The notes under the pieces were generated by a model that saw only the letters and a list, made by a program, of their open reading frames with translations, was not told the DNA's origin and searched no databases. Positions 18,126 to 26,132 of a stretch of DNA of 64,000 nucleotides are shown here, piece after piece (the stretch's first letter is position 1; each line of letters opens with the position of its first letter). The position numbers and the translations under genes were made by a program. This DNA comes from Candidatus Woesearchaeota archaeon (lineage in GTDB: Archaea; Nanobdellota; Nanobdellia; Woesearchaeales; ARS49): positions 30,683 to 94,682 of the forward strand of contig JAHWHY010000004.1 in assembly GCA_019323015.1 (NCBI GenBank). Direction: 5' to 3'.

Positions 18126-19108
18126 TTCTTCTTTTCCTTGTAGATTTTTTGAATTATCTCTTCAATAGGAGGATCCTGGACAATAATGTCAGCAACATCA
18201 AACTCAGTAATCAAATGATTAACAACATTCTTGACTTTCTGCTTTTTTGTGTCAAGTTCTAATTTAAGCTCGTAGTCACTTTGTTCCATTACCTTGCATC
18301 CCTTGAACCTGAACTTCTTATCCAGCTTGTTAAACTTAACATCCAGATGCTTGTGTGTAAGATAATCCTTCTTTATCTTTGCAATAGGCCCGTCATACAC
18401 TATGATTCCATTGTTGATAATGATGATTCTCTGGCACAATCTCTCTATATCACCCATATCATGAGTTGTGACAATGAAAGTTGTCTTGAATCTCTTATTG
18501 ACATCTAGGATAAAGTCTCTTAGCGTGTCTTTTGCAACTACATCCAGGCCAATTGAAGGCTCATCAAGAAAGACCAGCTTAGGATTATGCAGCAAAGCTG
18601 CAATAATTTTGCACTTCATCCTTTCTCCCAGAGATAAATCTCTAACAGGAGTCTGGACAATCTCTTCAACATCCAAGAGCTTAATCATGTACTTTAATCG
18701 CTTCTCAAACTCTTTCCTAGGAATGTCGTAAACTTCCTTGTTGAGCCAATAAGTGTCCAAAGGAGGAAGATCCCAGTGCAGCTGAGGCTTCTGCCCAAAA
18801 ACAACACCAATATTAGCCACATACTTAACTCGATCTCTCCAAGGAGTGTAACCCAGCACATTCACAACACCTGAACTAGGATACAAGACACCTGAAAGCG
18901 CCTTTATTGTTGTAGACTTGCCAGCACCATTAGGGCCGATGAAGCCAACAATCTCTCCTTCCTCAATGTCAAAGCTAACGCCTTTCAAGGCATGCTTTAT
19001 CTTATACTGTCTTTTGACGAGAGATTTGACTGCATTGAGCAGGCCGTGCTCTCGTTTATGGGTCTTGAATGTTTTTTTCAAGTCTTTTACATGAATTGCA
19101 TTTGTCAT
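18122..19108 (-). CDS. ABC exporter ATP-binding protein (COG4586-like)
   Basis: ATPase of 328 aa with Walker A GPNGAGKSTT (about residue 55), signature LSLGERMKCK, Walker B LVFLDEPSIGLD and the H-loop TTHDMGDIERL. A C-terminal domain of about 80 residues follows, as in COG4586. The start at 19108 has AGGTGA eight bases upstream, preferred over the longer frame to 19168. A TATA-like GTATATAACAC at about 19139-19149 gives a short leader containing that site. Powers the two permeases downstream. Confidence 0.94.
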   Translation of the reverse strand: MTNAIHVKDLKKTFKTHKREHGLLNAVKSLVKRQYKIKHALKGVSFDIEEGEIVGFIGPNGAGKSTTIKALSGVLYPSSGVVNVLGYTPWRDRVKYVANIGVVFGQKPQLHWDLPPLDTYWLNKEVYDIPRKEFEKRLKYMIKLLDVEEIVQTPVRDLSLGERMKCKIIAALLHNPKLVFLDEPSIGLDVVAKDTLRDFILDVNKRFKTTFIVTTHDMGDIERLCQRIIIINNGIIVYDGPIAKIKKDYLTHKHLDVKFNKLDKKFRFKGCKVMEQSDYELKLELDTKKQKVKNVVNHLITEFDVADIIVQDPPIEEIIQKIYKEKKK

Positions 19109-19382
19109 AGTGTTCACCTTTTGTAACAGGATTTTGTAAGTGTTATATACGCCTGTGTGGTCAGGCAAGCGCGGTTTGAAATCAAAAAAAGAACTCTAAC
19201 AAAATGATGCCAATGTTAATTTATGCTTGGATTCATCATAGTTCATCACTTTATGCAAGAAAACTCTCATGATATTTATAGTTTTTGTTTTTAAATGAAA
19301 AAAAAGTTTATACTTGTTTACACTTCTGAATTATAGAGAATTAAAGAGTCAGTACAAAGAAGTAAAAAATAAGAAAAAAATC

Positions 19383-19407
19383 AGCTGAAGAAAGAGGTTC
19401 TTCAGCT
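19383..19407 (-). terminator. hairpin terminator of the four-gene operon
   Basis: AGCTGAAGAA-AGAGG-TTCTTCAGCT is a perfect 10-bp stem. On the minus strand it contains the stop codon of the last gene and is followed by a T-rich run. It ends the operon that starts at 21190. The stretch between it and the ABC exporter start (about 270 bases) holds only that promoter and AT-rich DNA. Confidence 0.65.
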
Positions 19408-19827
19408 TTTCTTGCTGTAATCAGGAATTACTAAGGTGCCTTCTTCTATGCCCTTGATTATTTCCTGCATGCTCTTGAGTGCAGATTCCGCATTTTGCTC
19501 GGTTTTGTCTGTTTTTCTAGATGCGTAATTGATTTGCCATCTTGGATTATTCCTACAGTGGCAGCTAGTGCCATTGTTGTGATGCCTGACTGAATCATTG
19601 TACAGGTCTATAAACCAAGGCAGAAGGCAGTCCATTGCTTCTGCTCCGAATGAATCAAAAGCACCGCCTCCCTGGTCTGCATGCAGCGGCAATCTGGCTA
19701 TCTCAAGCCGGCTCGGATTCCTATTGCCAAGAATAGCGTACCAGCCATTATTCTCATGCACGAATTTTCTGACAGACTTCTTGTTCAACCATTCTTTTTC
19801 GTCTATCTCTTCTAGTTTTTCTGTCAT
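19402..19827 (-). CDS. hypothetical protein (141 aa)
   Basis: Soluble, charged 141-aa protein. The middle part contains a Cys/His cluster (HHNNGTSCHCRNN, about residues 82-94) that could bind a metal. The C-terminal 40 residues look helical. The start has GGAGGTAAC upstream, the same leader as its neighbours. Last gene of the operon 21190-19402. No family recognised. Confidence 0.65.
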   Translation of the reverse strand: MTEKLEEIDEKEWLNKKSVRKFVHENNGWYAILGNRNPSRLEIARLPLHADQGGGAFDSFGAEAMDCLLPWFIDLYNDSVRHHNNGTSCHCRNNPRWQINYASRKTDKTEQNAESALKSMQEIIKGIEEGTLVIPDYSKKS

Positions 19828-19832
19828 TTTTG

Positions 19833-20408
19833 TTACCTCCGTATATTGTTTATTTTCTTGAACTCTTTGAGATTATGCAGAGCTAAATCATAGTCATCTG
19901 CACTTCCCTTGATTATATTCATAATGCATTCTTCGTTTGCATCGCTTAACCAGGCAGCAACTTTTTCTTCTGCCGGAAGATGATCTGGAAATCTAACTTG
20001 CCTGGCAAGATCTGCAAATTCATCTGCGATTTCATATCTTTGATCTCTTGTATTCTTGTGGTGCGAAAAATCAATCACACAAATTTTTCGTTTGCTAATA
20101 AGCCCATATAATGTTTTGATATCATTAACAGCCAATTCATACTCAAAAGTTGAGGGCATTCTAGTATCACGAAAATGAAACATCGTGCACCTCGCAGTAT
20201 GAGGAATCATCAATTCTTGACCAGTACGATCAAAACCACAATCAGAAAGATACTGAATAGAATCTAGATTATCAAGAGCAAAAATAGTTGCAACACAATT
20301 ATGCCTGGTTATGTTTCTTGCTTTTGTCCAGTCTGAGATTCTTGGATCTTCTACCATTCTCCACAGTTCCGTAATAGTAACCATATTCACTATGTGTTGC
20401 TCTGCCAT
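19833..20408 (-). CDS. hypothetical protein (191 aa)
   Basis: The start is set at 20408 (MAEQHIVNMVTITELW) because GGAGGTAAATAAA directly precedes it; the frame extends further but into the upstream gene. The protein is soluble, with a HEPN-like or helical look but no diagnostic motif; a short stretch reads KRKICVIDFSHHKNTRD. It sits one base after the lipoprotein gene, so it is co-translated with it. Function unknown. Confidence 0.68.
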   Translation of the reverse strand: MAEQHIVNMVTITELWRMVEDPRISDWTKARNITRHNCVATIFALDNLDSIQYLSDCGFDRTGQELMIPHTARCTMFHFRDTRMPSTFEYELAVNDIKTLYGLISKRKICVIDFSHHKNTRDQRYEIADEFADLARQVRFPDHLPAEEKVAAWLSDANEECIMNIIKGSADDYDLALHNLKEFKKINNIRR

Positions 20409-20409
20409 T

Positions 20410-20727
20410 TTATTTACCTCCTTCCAGTTCTTTCTCGCACTTCTTGTCAAAGGCTATTGCCTCATCCAAAGCCTTGAAAGTAGGCTCAAGCTGATCATGA
20501 AACTTTTGATGATCTTCTGCCACGTCTTTCAATGCATCCAAGTGCGTAAACCAAGTTTGGTCTTTATCCTGCGGTGCAGCAGCACTGTATCTATCTGCTG
20601 CTTCGATTCTTTGAGCAGGCTGAAGGCCTTGTTCTATTCCATGTTCTTTCTTTCCACACCCCCAAGCACCTCCAAACAAGGCTGCGCCAGTTGCTGCGTA
20701 CAATACTATTTTTTGAATTGTTTTCAT
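20410..20727 (-). CDS. small predicted lipoprotein (105 aa)
   Basis: The N-terminus MKTIQKIVLYAATGAALFGG is a hydrophobic signal ending at AWGC (Cys24), a somewhat imperfect lipobox, followed by a lysine-rich helical domain. This suggests a protein anchored outside the membrane by a lipid on Cys24. The start has AGGAGG upstream. It lies between a polytopic membrane protein and a soluble protein in one operon. Confidence 0.7.
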   Translation of the reverse strand: MKTIQKIVLYAATGAALFGGAWGCGKKEHGIEQGLQPAQRIEAADRYSAAAPQDKDQTWFTHLDALKDVAEDHQKFHDQLEPTFKALDEAIAFDKKCEKELEGGK

Positions 20728-20746
20728 TCTCTGTTACCTCCTGCAT

Positions 20747-21190
20747 TTAAGGATGCAAGCCCTTTATGATTCCACTAATGACTGCTAAGACTAATCCTAT
20801 GAGCATGATTATCACAGGCACCTTTGCAGGAATCTTGATTTGCATGACTATCAAGCCAATCAAGACTACAGCAATGCCTCCAAATATCTGCAGCATCTTT
20901 ATATCGAAAAAACCAATTAATTTTGGTCCCAGGCCTGCAGCTGCAATTAATGCAGATGTTGCAAGCAAACCAGCGATTAAAGCTGCAGCTATCCGCTCCA
21001 GAACAGGCCCGTCAAAAAACAGTGCAATACTGATTGCTCCAGGCCCTGCAAGCAGGCCAAATGCAACCAAAAGCAATGAAGCCCATTCTAGCTTGAATAT
21101 GCCAGCAACAGCAAGCAATGCCGCATGGCCGTTAAAAGCAGCCATTGATACCATAGGCGCAAGCCTAGTCACATTTTCTGTTATAGTCAT
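20747..21190 (-). CDS. small polytopic membrane protein (147 aa)
   Basis: Four or five predicted membrane helices fill almost the whole 147 residues (AALLAVAGIF, LLLVAFGLLAGPGAISIAL, IAAALIAGLLATSALIAAAGL, IFGGIAVVLIGLIVM, VIIMLIGLVLAVISGII). The start is set at 21190 (MTITENVTR) because GGTGGGTGA lies six bases upstream. First gene of the four-gene operon; its leader contains three hairpins. Family not recognised. Confidence 0.72.
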   Translation of the reverse strand: MTITENVTRLAPMVSMAAFNGHAALLAVAGIFKLEWASLLLVAFGLLAGPGAISIALFFDGPVLERIAAALIAGLLATSALIAAAGLGPKLIGFFDIKMLQIFGGIAVVLIGLIVMQIKIPAKVPVIIMLIGLVLAVISGIIKGLHP

Positions 21191-21205
21191 CTTAATCACC
21201 CACCC

Positions 21206-21286
21206 TATCCTTTAGAAAAGGATAGAACCCAAAAAGTGCAGCACAAGGCTGCACGCGCGAAATTACATACTGGGTATGTATTCGCG
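21206..21286 (-). promoter_or_regulatory. leader with three consecutive hairpins
   Basis: Between tRNA-Tyr and the membrane protein gene, the minus strand can form three stems in a row: 21286-21256 (CGCGAATACATAC with its complement), 21254-21236 (GTGCAGC/GCTGCAC, followed by TTTTT, terminator-like) and 21224-21206 (TATCCTTT/AAAGGATA), which ends beside the Shine-Dalgarno GGTGGGTGA. The layout would suit an attenuator or a tRNA terminator followed by a structured leader. Confidence 0.5.
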
Positions 21287-21316
21287 TTCACTAAATTGGG
21301 ATGTTTGCTATTAAAG

Positions 21317-21387
21317 TCCCTGCTCTCAGAGTCGAACTGAGATGCGCGGGGTTACAGCCCACTGCTTTACCGTTAAGCTAAACAGGG
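21317..21387 (-). tRNA. tRNA-Tyr (GUA), intronless
   Basis: Acceptor CCCTGTT/AGCAGGG, discriminator A, D stem GCTT/AAGC, anticodon stem GTGGG/CCCGC with loop CTGTAAC, and T arm CTCAG/CTGAG. C1-G72 and A73 are the known archaeal tyrosine identity elements and fit anticodon GTA. A second tRNA-Tyr with an intron lies at 54290. TATA-like ATTATATAAGCG lies upstream (21412-21424), next to an Lrp-type operator. Confidence 0.88.
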
Positions 21388-21426
21388 TTTTGAAACACAA
21401 TAGTATTCACACGCTTATATAATTGA

Positions 21427-21441
21427 TTGAATATTATTCAA
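21427..21441. promoter_or_regulatory. palindromic operator, copy 1
   Basis: TTGAATATTATTCAA is a perfect 15-bp palindrome. It lies directly upstream of the TATA element of the divergent tRNA-Tyr and 41 bp (about four helical turns) from an identical copy over the lrp start. Confidence 0.75.
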
Positions 21442-21467
21442 AAAATAAGCAATAAATTTATAAATAA

Positions 21468-21482
21468 TTGAATATTATTCAA
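21468..21482. promoter_or_regulatory. palindromic operator, copy 2
   Basis: Identical TTGAATATTATTCAA, ending four bases before the ATG of the Lrp-family gene and just downstream of its TATA box (ATTTATAAATAA, 21457-21467). Occupation would block initiation, so autorepression is likely. Confidence 0.75.
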
Positions 21483-21486
21483 AAAT

Positions 21487-21936
21487 ATGAAAGATATTCG
21501 CAAGAAACTAATCAAATTATTCAAGACAGGCTACTGCACGCCGCAGATAGCCAGGATAGCAAAGAAGATACAAGAGCCCTCTACCACAATACATTACAAT
21601 ATCAAGAAACTAGAGAAAGAAGGGGTAATAAAAGCATACAAAGCAGTGTTTGACTACAAGAAAATAGACCAAGGATACTGCGTGTTTGTTTTAATTAGCT
21701 TGACACCAGATGAGTACGGCAACCCAGAAAGAATAGCAAAAGCACTCTCAAAAATCCCTGAAATAGAGAGCGTAGACATATGCACAGGAGACTGGGAAAT
21801 GGTCCTTAAAATAAGAGTAAAAGACATTGACGCATACTATGATCTGCTTAAGAACGTAATCTCCAGAAAAGGAGTGGCAAAAATAAAATCATTAACTACA
21901 CTAAAACAATTGAAGACAGAGTTTGTAGAACTATGA
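21487..21936 (+). CDS. Lrp/AsnC family transcriptional regulator
   Basis: 149 aa with an N-terminal winged helix-turn-helix (QIARIAKKIQEPSTTIHYNIKKLEKEGVI, recognition helix about residues 33-46) and a C-terminal RAM/AsnC ligand-binding domain (VFVLISL...SVDICTGDWEMVLKIRVKD). The transcript should be leaderless. Two identical palindromes in the promoter point to autoregulation. It overlaps the MFS gene by four bases, so the transporter is its probable target and the effector may be the transported compound. Confidence 0.92.
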   Translation: MKDIRKKLIKLFKTGYCTPQIARIAKKIQEPSTTIHYNIKKLEKEGVIKAYKAVFDYKKIDQGYCVFVLISLTPDEYGNPERIAKALSKIPEIESVDICTGDWEMVLKIRVKDIDAYYDLLKNVISRKGVAKIKSLTTLKQLKTEFVEL

Positions 21937-23186
21937 GAATATTCCAGAAAGGAGAATGGAAATTATTCTGGCCGTTATATCTAGCATATTTTTTCGGCAT
22001 AATGATGCCAGACATAGACATACTGATAATGATATTTTTCTTTGCAAAAGGATTCACAGCAACAGAGATAGGTATAGGCTTTGGCCTTATGTCTCTTTTT
22101 GTGATAATTGCAGAGATTCCCACAGGAGCAGTAGCAGACCTTTTCGGAAAGAGAGTCTCTGTACAGGTGCACTGGCTTATCCATGGAATCACAACAGCAA
22201 TGTTCTTTTTTGTGACAGCACCATGGCAGATGTGGGTATTGTTCAGCATACAAGGAATCTCAGCAACATTCTCCTCAGGAGCAATGGAAGCACTTCCATA
22301 TGAGATGGCAATACAAGCAAACAGAAAAGACCTCATAAAAGAATTCTATGGAAAAATACACGCAATAGTAAGGTTTTCACAATCAATCAGTTATTTTCTT
22401 ACACTAGGATTTCTTTATCTAGTCGGTTCAACAACATACTATTATTTTTTCGGACCAAGACAAGGATTAGATTTTCTATGGTTCACTGCAGCAGCAGGAT
22501 TCTTAATTGCATTTTTCATAGTATTCAAGATCAAAGAAAAAGTGCATAGAAAAAAATTCAGTTTCAGAGAAAGCATAAAAGACACTTACAAGATGTCTTT
22601 AGAAGGAATCAAGTACTCTGGACAACATCAGGTAGTAAGAAAATTATTCTTAGCAGGCTTTTTCCTGGTTATAGCAGCACTTTTCTTCTCAGATATAGTA
22701 TACCAGCCTTTTTTATTAGATCTCGGCTTTAAAGCAGAAAATATAGCGTTAATAGTAGCAATAGCATCTGTCTTTGGAGGAATATTCTGCCTCATACCTA
22801 AATTCATAGAAAAAAGATTCAAGACAGAAAAACATTACTTGCAAGCATTCATTATTCTTGATTTAGCATTATTGCTGCTGTTGTTCATATTCGCAGGACC
22901 TGTGATAAGCATAATATTCTTCCTGGTATATTTCAATCTCAAAGACTTAATCTATCCAGTCTGGATGCCATTCAACCAATTATTCTACAAAAAAGAAATA
23001 AGAGCAACAATCGGCTCTGTAAGCGGGGTATTGAACAGCCTAGCAATGGTGATATTCTTTCCAATAGTAGGTATCTGCGTCGACAAGTTCGGAGCTGGCA
23101 ATACAGTATATTTTGCAGCAATACCTTTAATGATAATGTTTGTTATACTAAGCACAATAAAAATGAAAAAAAGAATAGAGCACTAA
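21933..23186 (+). CDS. MFS transporter
   Basis: 417-aa protein with about 12 membrane helices in two halves separated by a charged central loop (KIKEKVHRKKFSFRESIKD). The first-loop motif of the family is visible as EIPTGAVADLFGKRVSV. The start ATG overlaps the stop of the Lrp gene, so it is translationally coupled to the regulator. Substrate unknown; an efflux pump or amino-acid-type transporter are both possible. It converges on cysK with overlapping stop codons. Confidence 0.9.
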   Translation: MRIFQKGEWKLFWPLYLAYFFGIMMPDIDILIMIFFFAKGFTATEIGIGFGLMSLFVIIAEIPTGAVADLFGKRVSVQVHWLIHGITTAMFFFVTAPWQMWVLFSIQGISATFSSGAMEALPYEMAIQANRKDLIKEFYGKIHAIVRFSQSISYFLTLGFLYLVGSTTYYYFFGPRQGLDFLWFTAAAGFLIAFFIVFKIKEKVHRKKFSFRESIKDTYKMSLEGIKYSGQHQVVRKLFLAGFFLVIAALFFSDIVYQPFLLDLGFKAENIALIVAIASVFGGIFCLIPKFIEKRFKTEKHYLQAFIILDLALLLLLFIFAGPVISIIFFLVYFNLKDLIYPVWMPFNQLFYKKEIRATIGSVSGVLNSLAMVIFFPIVGICVDKFGAGNTVYFAAIPLMIMFVILSTIKMKKRIEH

Positions 23187-24070
23187 AAAAGATCAGTGCT
23201 CAGATATCTGTCTCCTCTGTCAGGAAAGATCACAACAATATTCCCTGAATCCATTGTTCTTGCTTTTTCAAGAGCTGCGTATAATGCTGCACCAGAGCTC
23301 ATACCTACGAACAATCCTTCTTCTCTAGCTAATCTTCTGGTCATTTCAAAAGCATCTTTGTCTTCTACTGTTATGCAAGTGTCTATCTTATCTGGATCAT
23401 ATATCTCAGGAACAATTGCTTCTTTCATGTTCTTCAATCCTTGGATGTTATGACCTAAAGTAGGCTCTGCAGCGATAACCTCGATATCTCTCCATTTCTT
23501 CAAGAAAGAACTGATGCCCATCAATGTGCCGCTAGTTCCAATAGAAGCGACAAAGACATCAACATCAGGCATCTGGTTAAAGACCTCCTTAGCAGTATTC
23601 TCATAATGAGCAAGAACATTATACTTATTCTTGAACTGATCAGGCATGAAATACTTCTCAGGATTATCTTTAGCTAATTGTTCTGCCTTTCTTATCGCAC
23701 CATCAGTTCCTTCTTTTGCAGGGGTTAAGACAACTTCTGCGCCGTATGCATTCATTATCTTTCTTCTTTCAATGCTGACATTCTCTGACATCACTATCTT
23801 TACTTTGTATCCTTTAATTGCAGCAATCATAGCAATACCAATGCCAGTATTACCAGAAGTAGCCTCGATAATTGTCTTATCTTTTGTTAACTCCTTGTTT
23901 TTTTCAGCCTGCTCAATCATCTTAAGAGCAATCCTGTCCTTGATGCTTCCAGAAGGATTCAGTCCTTCAACTTTAGCATAGATATTCACCTTCTTGTAAG
24001 GGTTCAACCTATTTATTTTCACCAATGGCGTGTTTCCAATCAATTCAAGTGCGTTTGCACCGATACTCAC
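23183..24070 (-). CDS. cysK: cysteine synthase / PLP-dependent beta-replacing enzyme
   Basis: O-acetylserine sulfhydrylase family, 295 aa. The PLP lysine is in LNPSGSIKDRIALKM (about residue 44), the substrate loop is TSGNTGIGIAM and the phosphate-binding loop is ASIGTSGTLMG. It would make cysteine from O-acetylserine or O-phosphoserine; no serine acetyltransferase is nearby, so O-phosphoserine or cystathionine use cannot be excluded. The start is GTG at 24070. The roughly 245 bases upstream hold no gene. Confidence 0.93.
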   Translation of the reverse strand: MSIGANALELIGNTPLVKINRLNPYKKVNIYAKVEGLNPSGSIKDRIALKMIEQAEKNKELTKDKTIIEATSGNTGIGIAMIAAIKGYKVKIVMSENVSIERRKIMNAYGAEVVLTPAKEGTDGAIRKAEQLAKDNPEKYFMPDQFKNKYNVLAHYENTAKEVFNQMPDVDVFVASIGTSGTLMGISSFLKKWRDIEVIAAEPTLGHNIQGLKNMKEAIVPEIYDPDKIDTCITVEDKDAFEMTRRLAREEGLFVGMSSGAALYAALEKARTMDSGNIVVIFPDRGDRYLSTDLF

Positions 24071-24316
24071 CTTGTTTCATTTTATTATCCTCCACGCTTA
24101 AAGCCCGTATGGCTAATTTTAGAAATTAAAAGTGTTAAAACAATGAAGCTATAACTAACAACAACAAGAATGAGCATTTAATGTCAGTTTGCTTCTCATA
24201 CTGTCTAGTAATGCGTCTTTGTTTATAAGGTTTTTGTTTAAAGATATAAAGAAAGAAAAAAATCAAAAATTGCAAGGTCCTCTGAACTTGGGAAAAATAG
24301 GGGTAGAATCAGGGCT

Positions 24317-24604
24317 TTAAACCTTTTTTGTCCCTTCATATTTCTTGATCAGTTCTAGCACATCTTCTTCCTTTGCTTTGTAGATTGGTTGATGTTCCCA
24401 CCAAGGCGGCAGACCAAAAATGTATTCTACTTTATCTCCTGGCTTTAGCCCTTTTTTGACTGTTCCTACCATACTTTCTACAAAGTCTTCAAGGCCTGTA
24501 GTTGTTCCTCCTGCATCTTGACCACCAATGCTTGCAGGTTCGCCTTCAATTCCAGCACGCCAAGCACCGCGGTCAAGCATCACATATATCTCGTACTCTG
24601 TCAT
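24317..24604 (-). CDS. hypothetical small protein (95 aa)
   Basis: Start at 24604 (MTEYEIYVMLDRGAWRAG), with GGAGGTAAATAAA directly upstream. A small acidic soluble protein with a Gly-rich middle (GGQDAGGTTTG) and PPWWEHQP. Third of three small genes packed with one-base gaps, each starting MTE or MEE with the same ribosome-binding leader. No family recognised. Confidence 0.65.
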   Translation of the reverse strand: MTEYEIYVMLDRGAWRAGIEGEPASIGGQDAGGTTTGLEDFVESMVGTVKKGLKPGDKVEYIFGLPPWWEHQPIYKAKEEDVLELIKKYEGTKKV

Positions 24605-24605
24605 T

Positions 24606-24965
24606 TTATTTACCTCCATAGATTGATTCTAGTGCTCCTTTGAATCTCTGGACTGCATGATCCTTATCAGTTATCTTTTCACGAGTTACTCCTTGTTTGT
24701 CTGTCTCGTAAAACTGAAATACTCCTATATCTGGATCATAACTTAATGCAATCATGTACGTGTGCCTTTCAGCGTCATACATCACGCTCCAAGTGTCTCT
24801 AGTTTCATCGATGAGCCTCCACATTCCCCATTCTTGTCGCTTAACTCCTTGTTTTTCGAGATCTTGAATTAAAGGCTCCAATTCCTCCATTTCCCGTTCT
24901 GTATCAAACAAAGTCTGCCATTTAGGGGACCATGCTGTTTTTTTCTCTAATGTTGTTTCTGTCAT
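24606..24965 (-). CDS. hypothetical small protein (119 aa)
   Basis: Start at 24965 (MTETTLEKKTAWSPK) behind AAGGTAAGTAAA. Charged soluble protein with beta-rich middle (WSVMYDAERHTYMIALSYD) resembling a small single-domain fold. It ends one base before the next gene. Second of the three-gene set 25311-24317. Function unknown. Confidence 0.65.
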   Translation of the reverse strand: MTETTLEKKTAWSPKWQTLFDTEREMEELEPLIQDLEKQGVKRQEWGMWRLIDETRDTWSVMYDAERHTYMIALSYDPDIGVFQFYETDKQGVTREKITDKDHAVQRFKGALESIYGGK

Positions 24966-24966
24966 T

Positions 24967-25311
24967 TTACTTACCTTCACTGTGTTTTGCATCAGGAAAA
25001 TGCTCTTTTATCCTGCTGAGCAATTCTTCAGGAAATAGAGAGCCTTCTCGTATGTCAAAATACAATTCAATCAAAACACCAGGATGTGTCTTTTCTAGGG
25101 CCCTTTTATCTCCTTCCAGCTCTGCAGCCATTACTCTAACAGCGCTATCCAAGTCACTGTCTGGAATATCTGTGCACAGCACTGCTCCTAGTCTTCTGGC
25201 TGTCGAAGACCAATCAAAGGTCTGCCACCGAAGCATTGGGGGCCTTTCTGCCTCTTCAGTTACATCCACTCTCACTGCGTACTGGCATTTGTCTACATAT
25301 TTTTCTTCCAT
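24967..25311 (-). CDS. hypothetical small protein (114 aa)
   Basis: Start at 25311 behind AGAGGTAACAAAA. Soluble; one segment reads VLIELYFDIREGSLF. First of the three-gene set transcribed away from the second Lrp gene, and likely driven from the 25.3-25.5 kb region that also holds the Lrp operators. No family recognised. Confidence 0.62.
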   Translation of the reverse strand: MEEKYVDKCQYAVRVDVTEEAERPPMLRWQTFDWSSTARRLGAVLCTDIPDSDLDSAVRVMAAELEGDKRALEKTHPGVLIELYFDIREGSLFPEELLSRIKEHFPDAKHSEGK

Positions 25312-25384
25312 TTTTGTTACCTCTGTGTTTCAACTTTGTCGCTGAAATCACTATGAACCACTAGAAAGTGACAGTTCTATAATA

Positions 25385-25542
25385 AAATATCCCAAAAATA
25401 ATGGTTTTTTATGCCATATTTAACCATTTTCTCTTAGAAAATGGAATATTTTTTCACTGATAAATGTCTTTCCGAAAATATCCATTACTAAGAAAATAAT
25501 AGTAATATTTAAATACTAATGAGATATTATTCCAAAATAATG
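25385..25542. promoter_or_regulatory. divergent regulatory region with CCATT-type inverted repeats
   Basis: This AT-rich spacer holds several inverted repeats: AATGGTT...AACCATT (about 25401-25432), CCATTTTCT-CTT-AGAAAATGG (about 25424-25444) and, over the lrp start, ATTATTCCAAAATAA (25526-25540). The last 15-mer occurs exactly, in the other orientation, in the promoter of the lipoprotein gene at 49306. A TATA-like AATATTTAAATA lies near 25504-25515. Confidence 0.55.
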
Positions 25543-25986
25543 GATTTAGATGAAAAAGACTTACGGGTTCTGGATGAACTCAAGGCAAATGCAAAACGCA
25601 CAACAAGCCAGATATCCAAGAGAACAGGGCTTCCAATCACAACTGTTCACAACAGAATAAAGAAGCTTGAGAAGCTAGGAATAATCAAGAGATACACAGT
25701 AGAACTGGACTACAAAAAATTAGAGAAGCCAGTGGCAGCATATGTGATGGTTCAGGTAATCTACATGCTGCCAAGCGGAATAAAAGTGATGCAAGAGGAT
25801 GTTGCCAAACACATCAAAGGACTTCCTGGAGTAGAGCTAGTCGAGCTATTGACAGGAGGAACAGACATACTGGTCAAAGTGCGTGTAAAAGATGTTGATG
25901 AACTAAATGACTTCATAATCAGAAAATTACGAAAGATAGAAGGAGTGGACAAGACACAGACAATGGTTGTCTTGTCAAAGATATGA
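25540..25986 (+). CDS. Lrp/AsnC family transcriptional regulator
   Basis: 148 aa with HTH (RTTSQISKRTGLPITTVHNRIKKL) and AsnC effector domain (AAYVMVQVIY...VELLTGGTDILVKVRVKD). The start is set at ATG 25540 (MDLDEKDLRVLDEL), which matches the family N-terminus and lies about 25-30 bases after the TATA element, so the message is leaderless. It is divergent from a three-gene set and is a different paralogue from the one at 21487. Confidence 0.92.
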   Translation: MDLDEKDLRVLDELKANAKRTTSQISKRTGLPITTVHNRIKKLEKLGIIKRYTVELDYKKLEKPVAAYVMVQVIYMLPSGIKVMQEDVAKHIKGLPGVELVELLTGGTDILVKVRVKDVDELNDFIIRKLRKIEGVDKTQTMVVLSKI

Positions 25987-26032
25987 CTCTGCTTTTGTGA
26001 GGGAAAAAGAGGCAAAAGTACAGCAAGAAGGG

Positions 26033-26084
26033 ATTGTATCTGCCTGTCGGCTATCTTTACAAAACGTGTTTAGGCAGATACAAT
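26033..26084. repeat. 13-bp perfect inverted repeat
   Basis: ATTGTATCTGCCT (26033-26045) and AGGCAGATACAAT (26072-26084) are exact complements with a 26-base loop, and the flanks AAGGGAT/ATCCCTT continue the pairing with a three-base offset. It lies between the second lrp gene and the coiled-coil gene and could be a terminator stem, a structured leader or an operator. Confidence 0.6.
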
Positions 26085-26132
26085 ACATCCCTTTCAAAAC
26101 ATTAAAATACTTGAAAAACAGGCAAATAAAAC

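Noticed and set aside
19195..19260. Possible C/D box RNA (GTGATGA and ATGATGA on the minus strand)
   Set aside because: Two C-box-like words lie only nine bases apart and no D box (CTGA) follows at a suitable distance.
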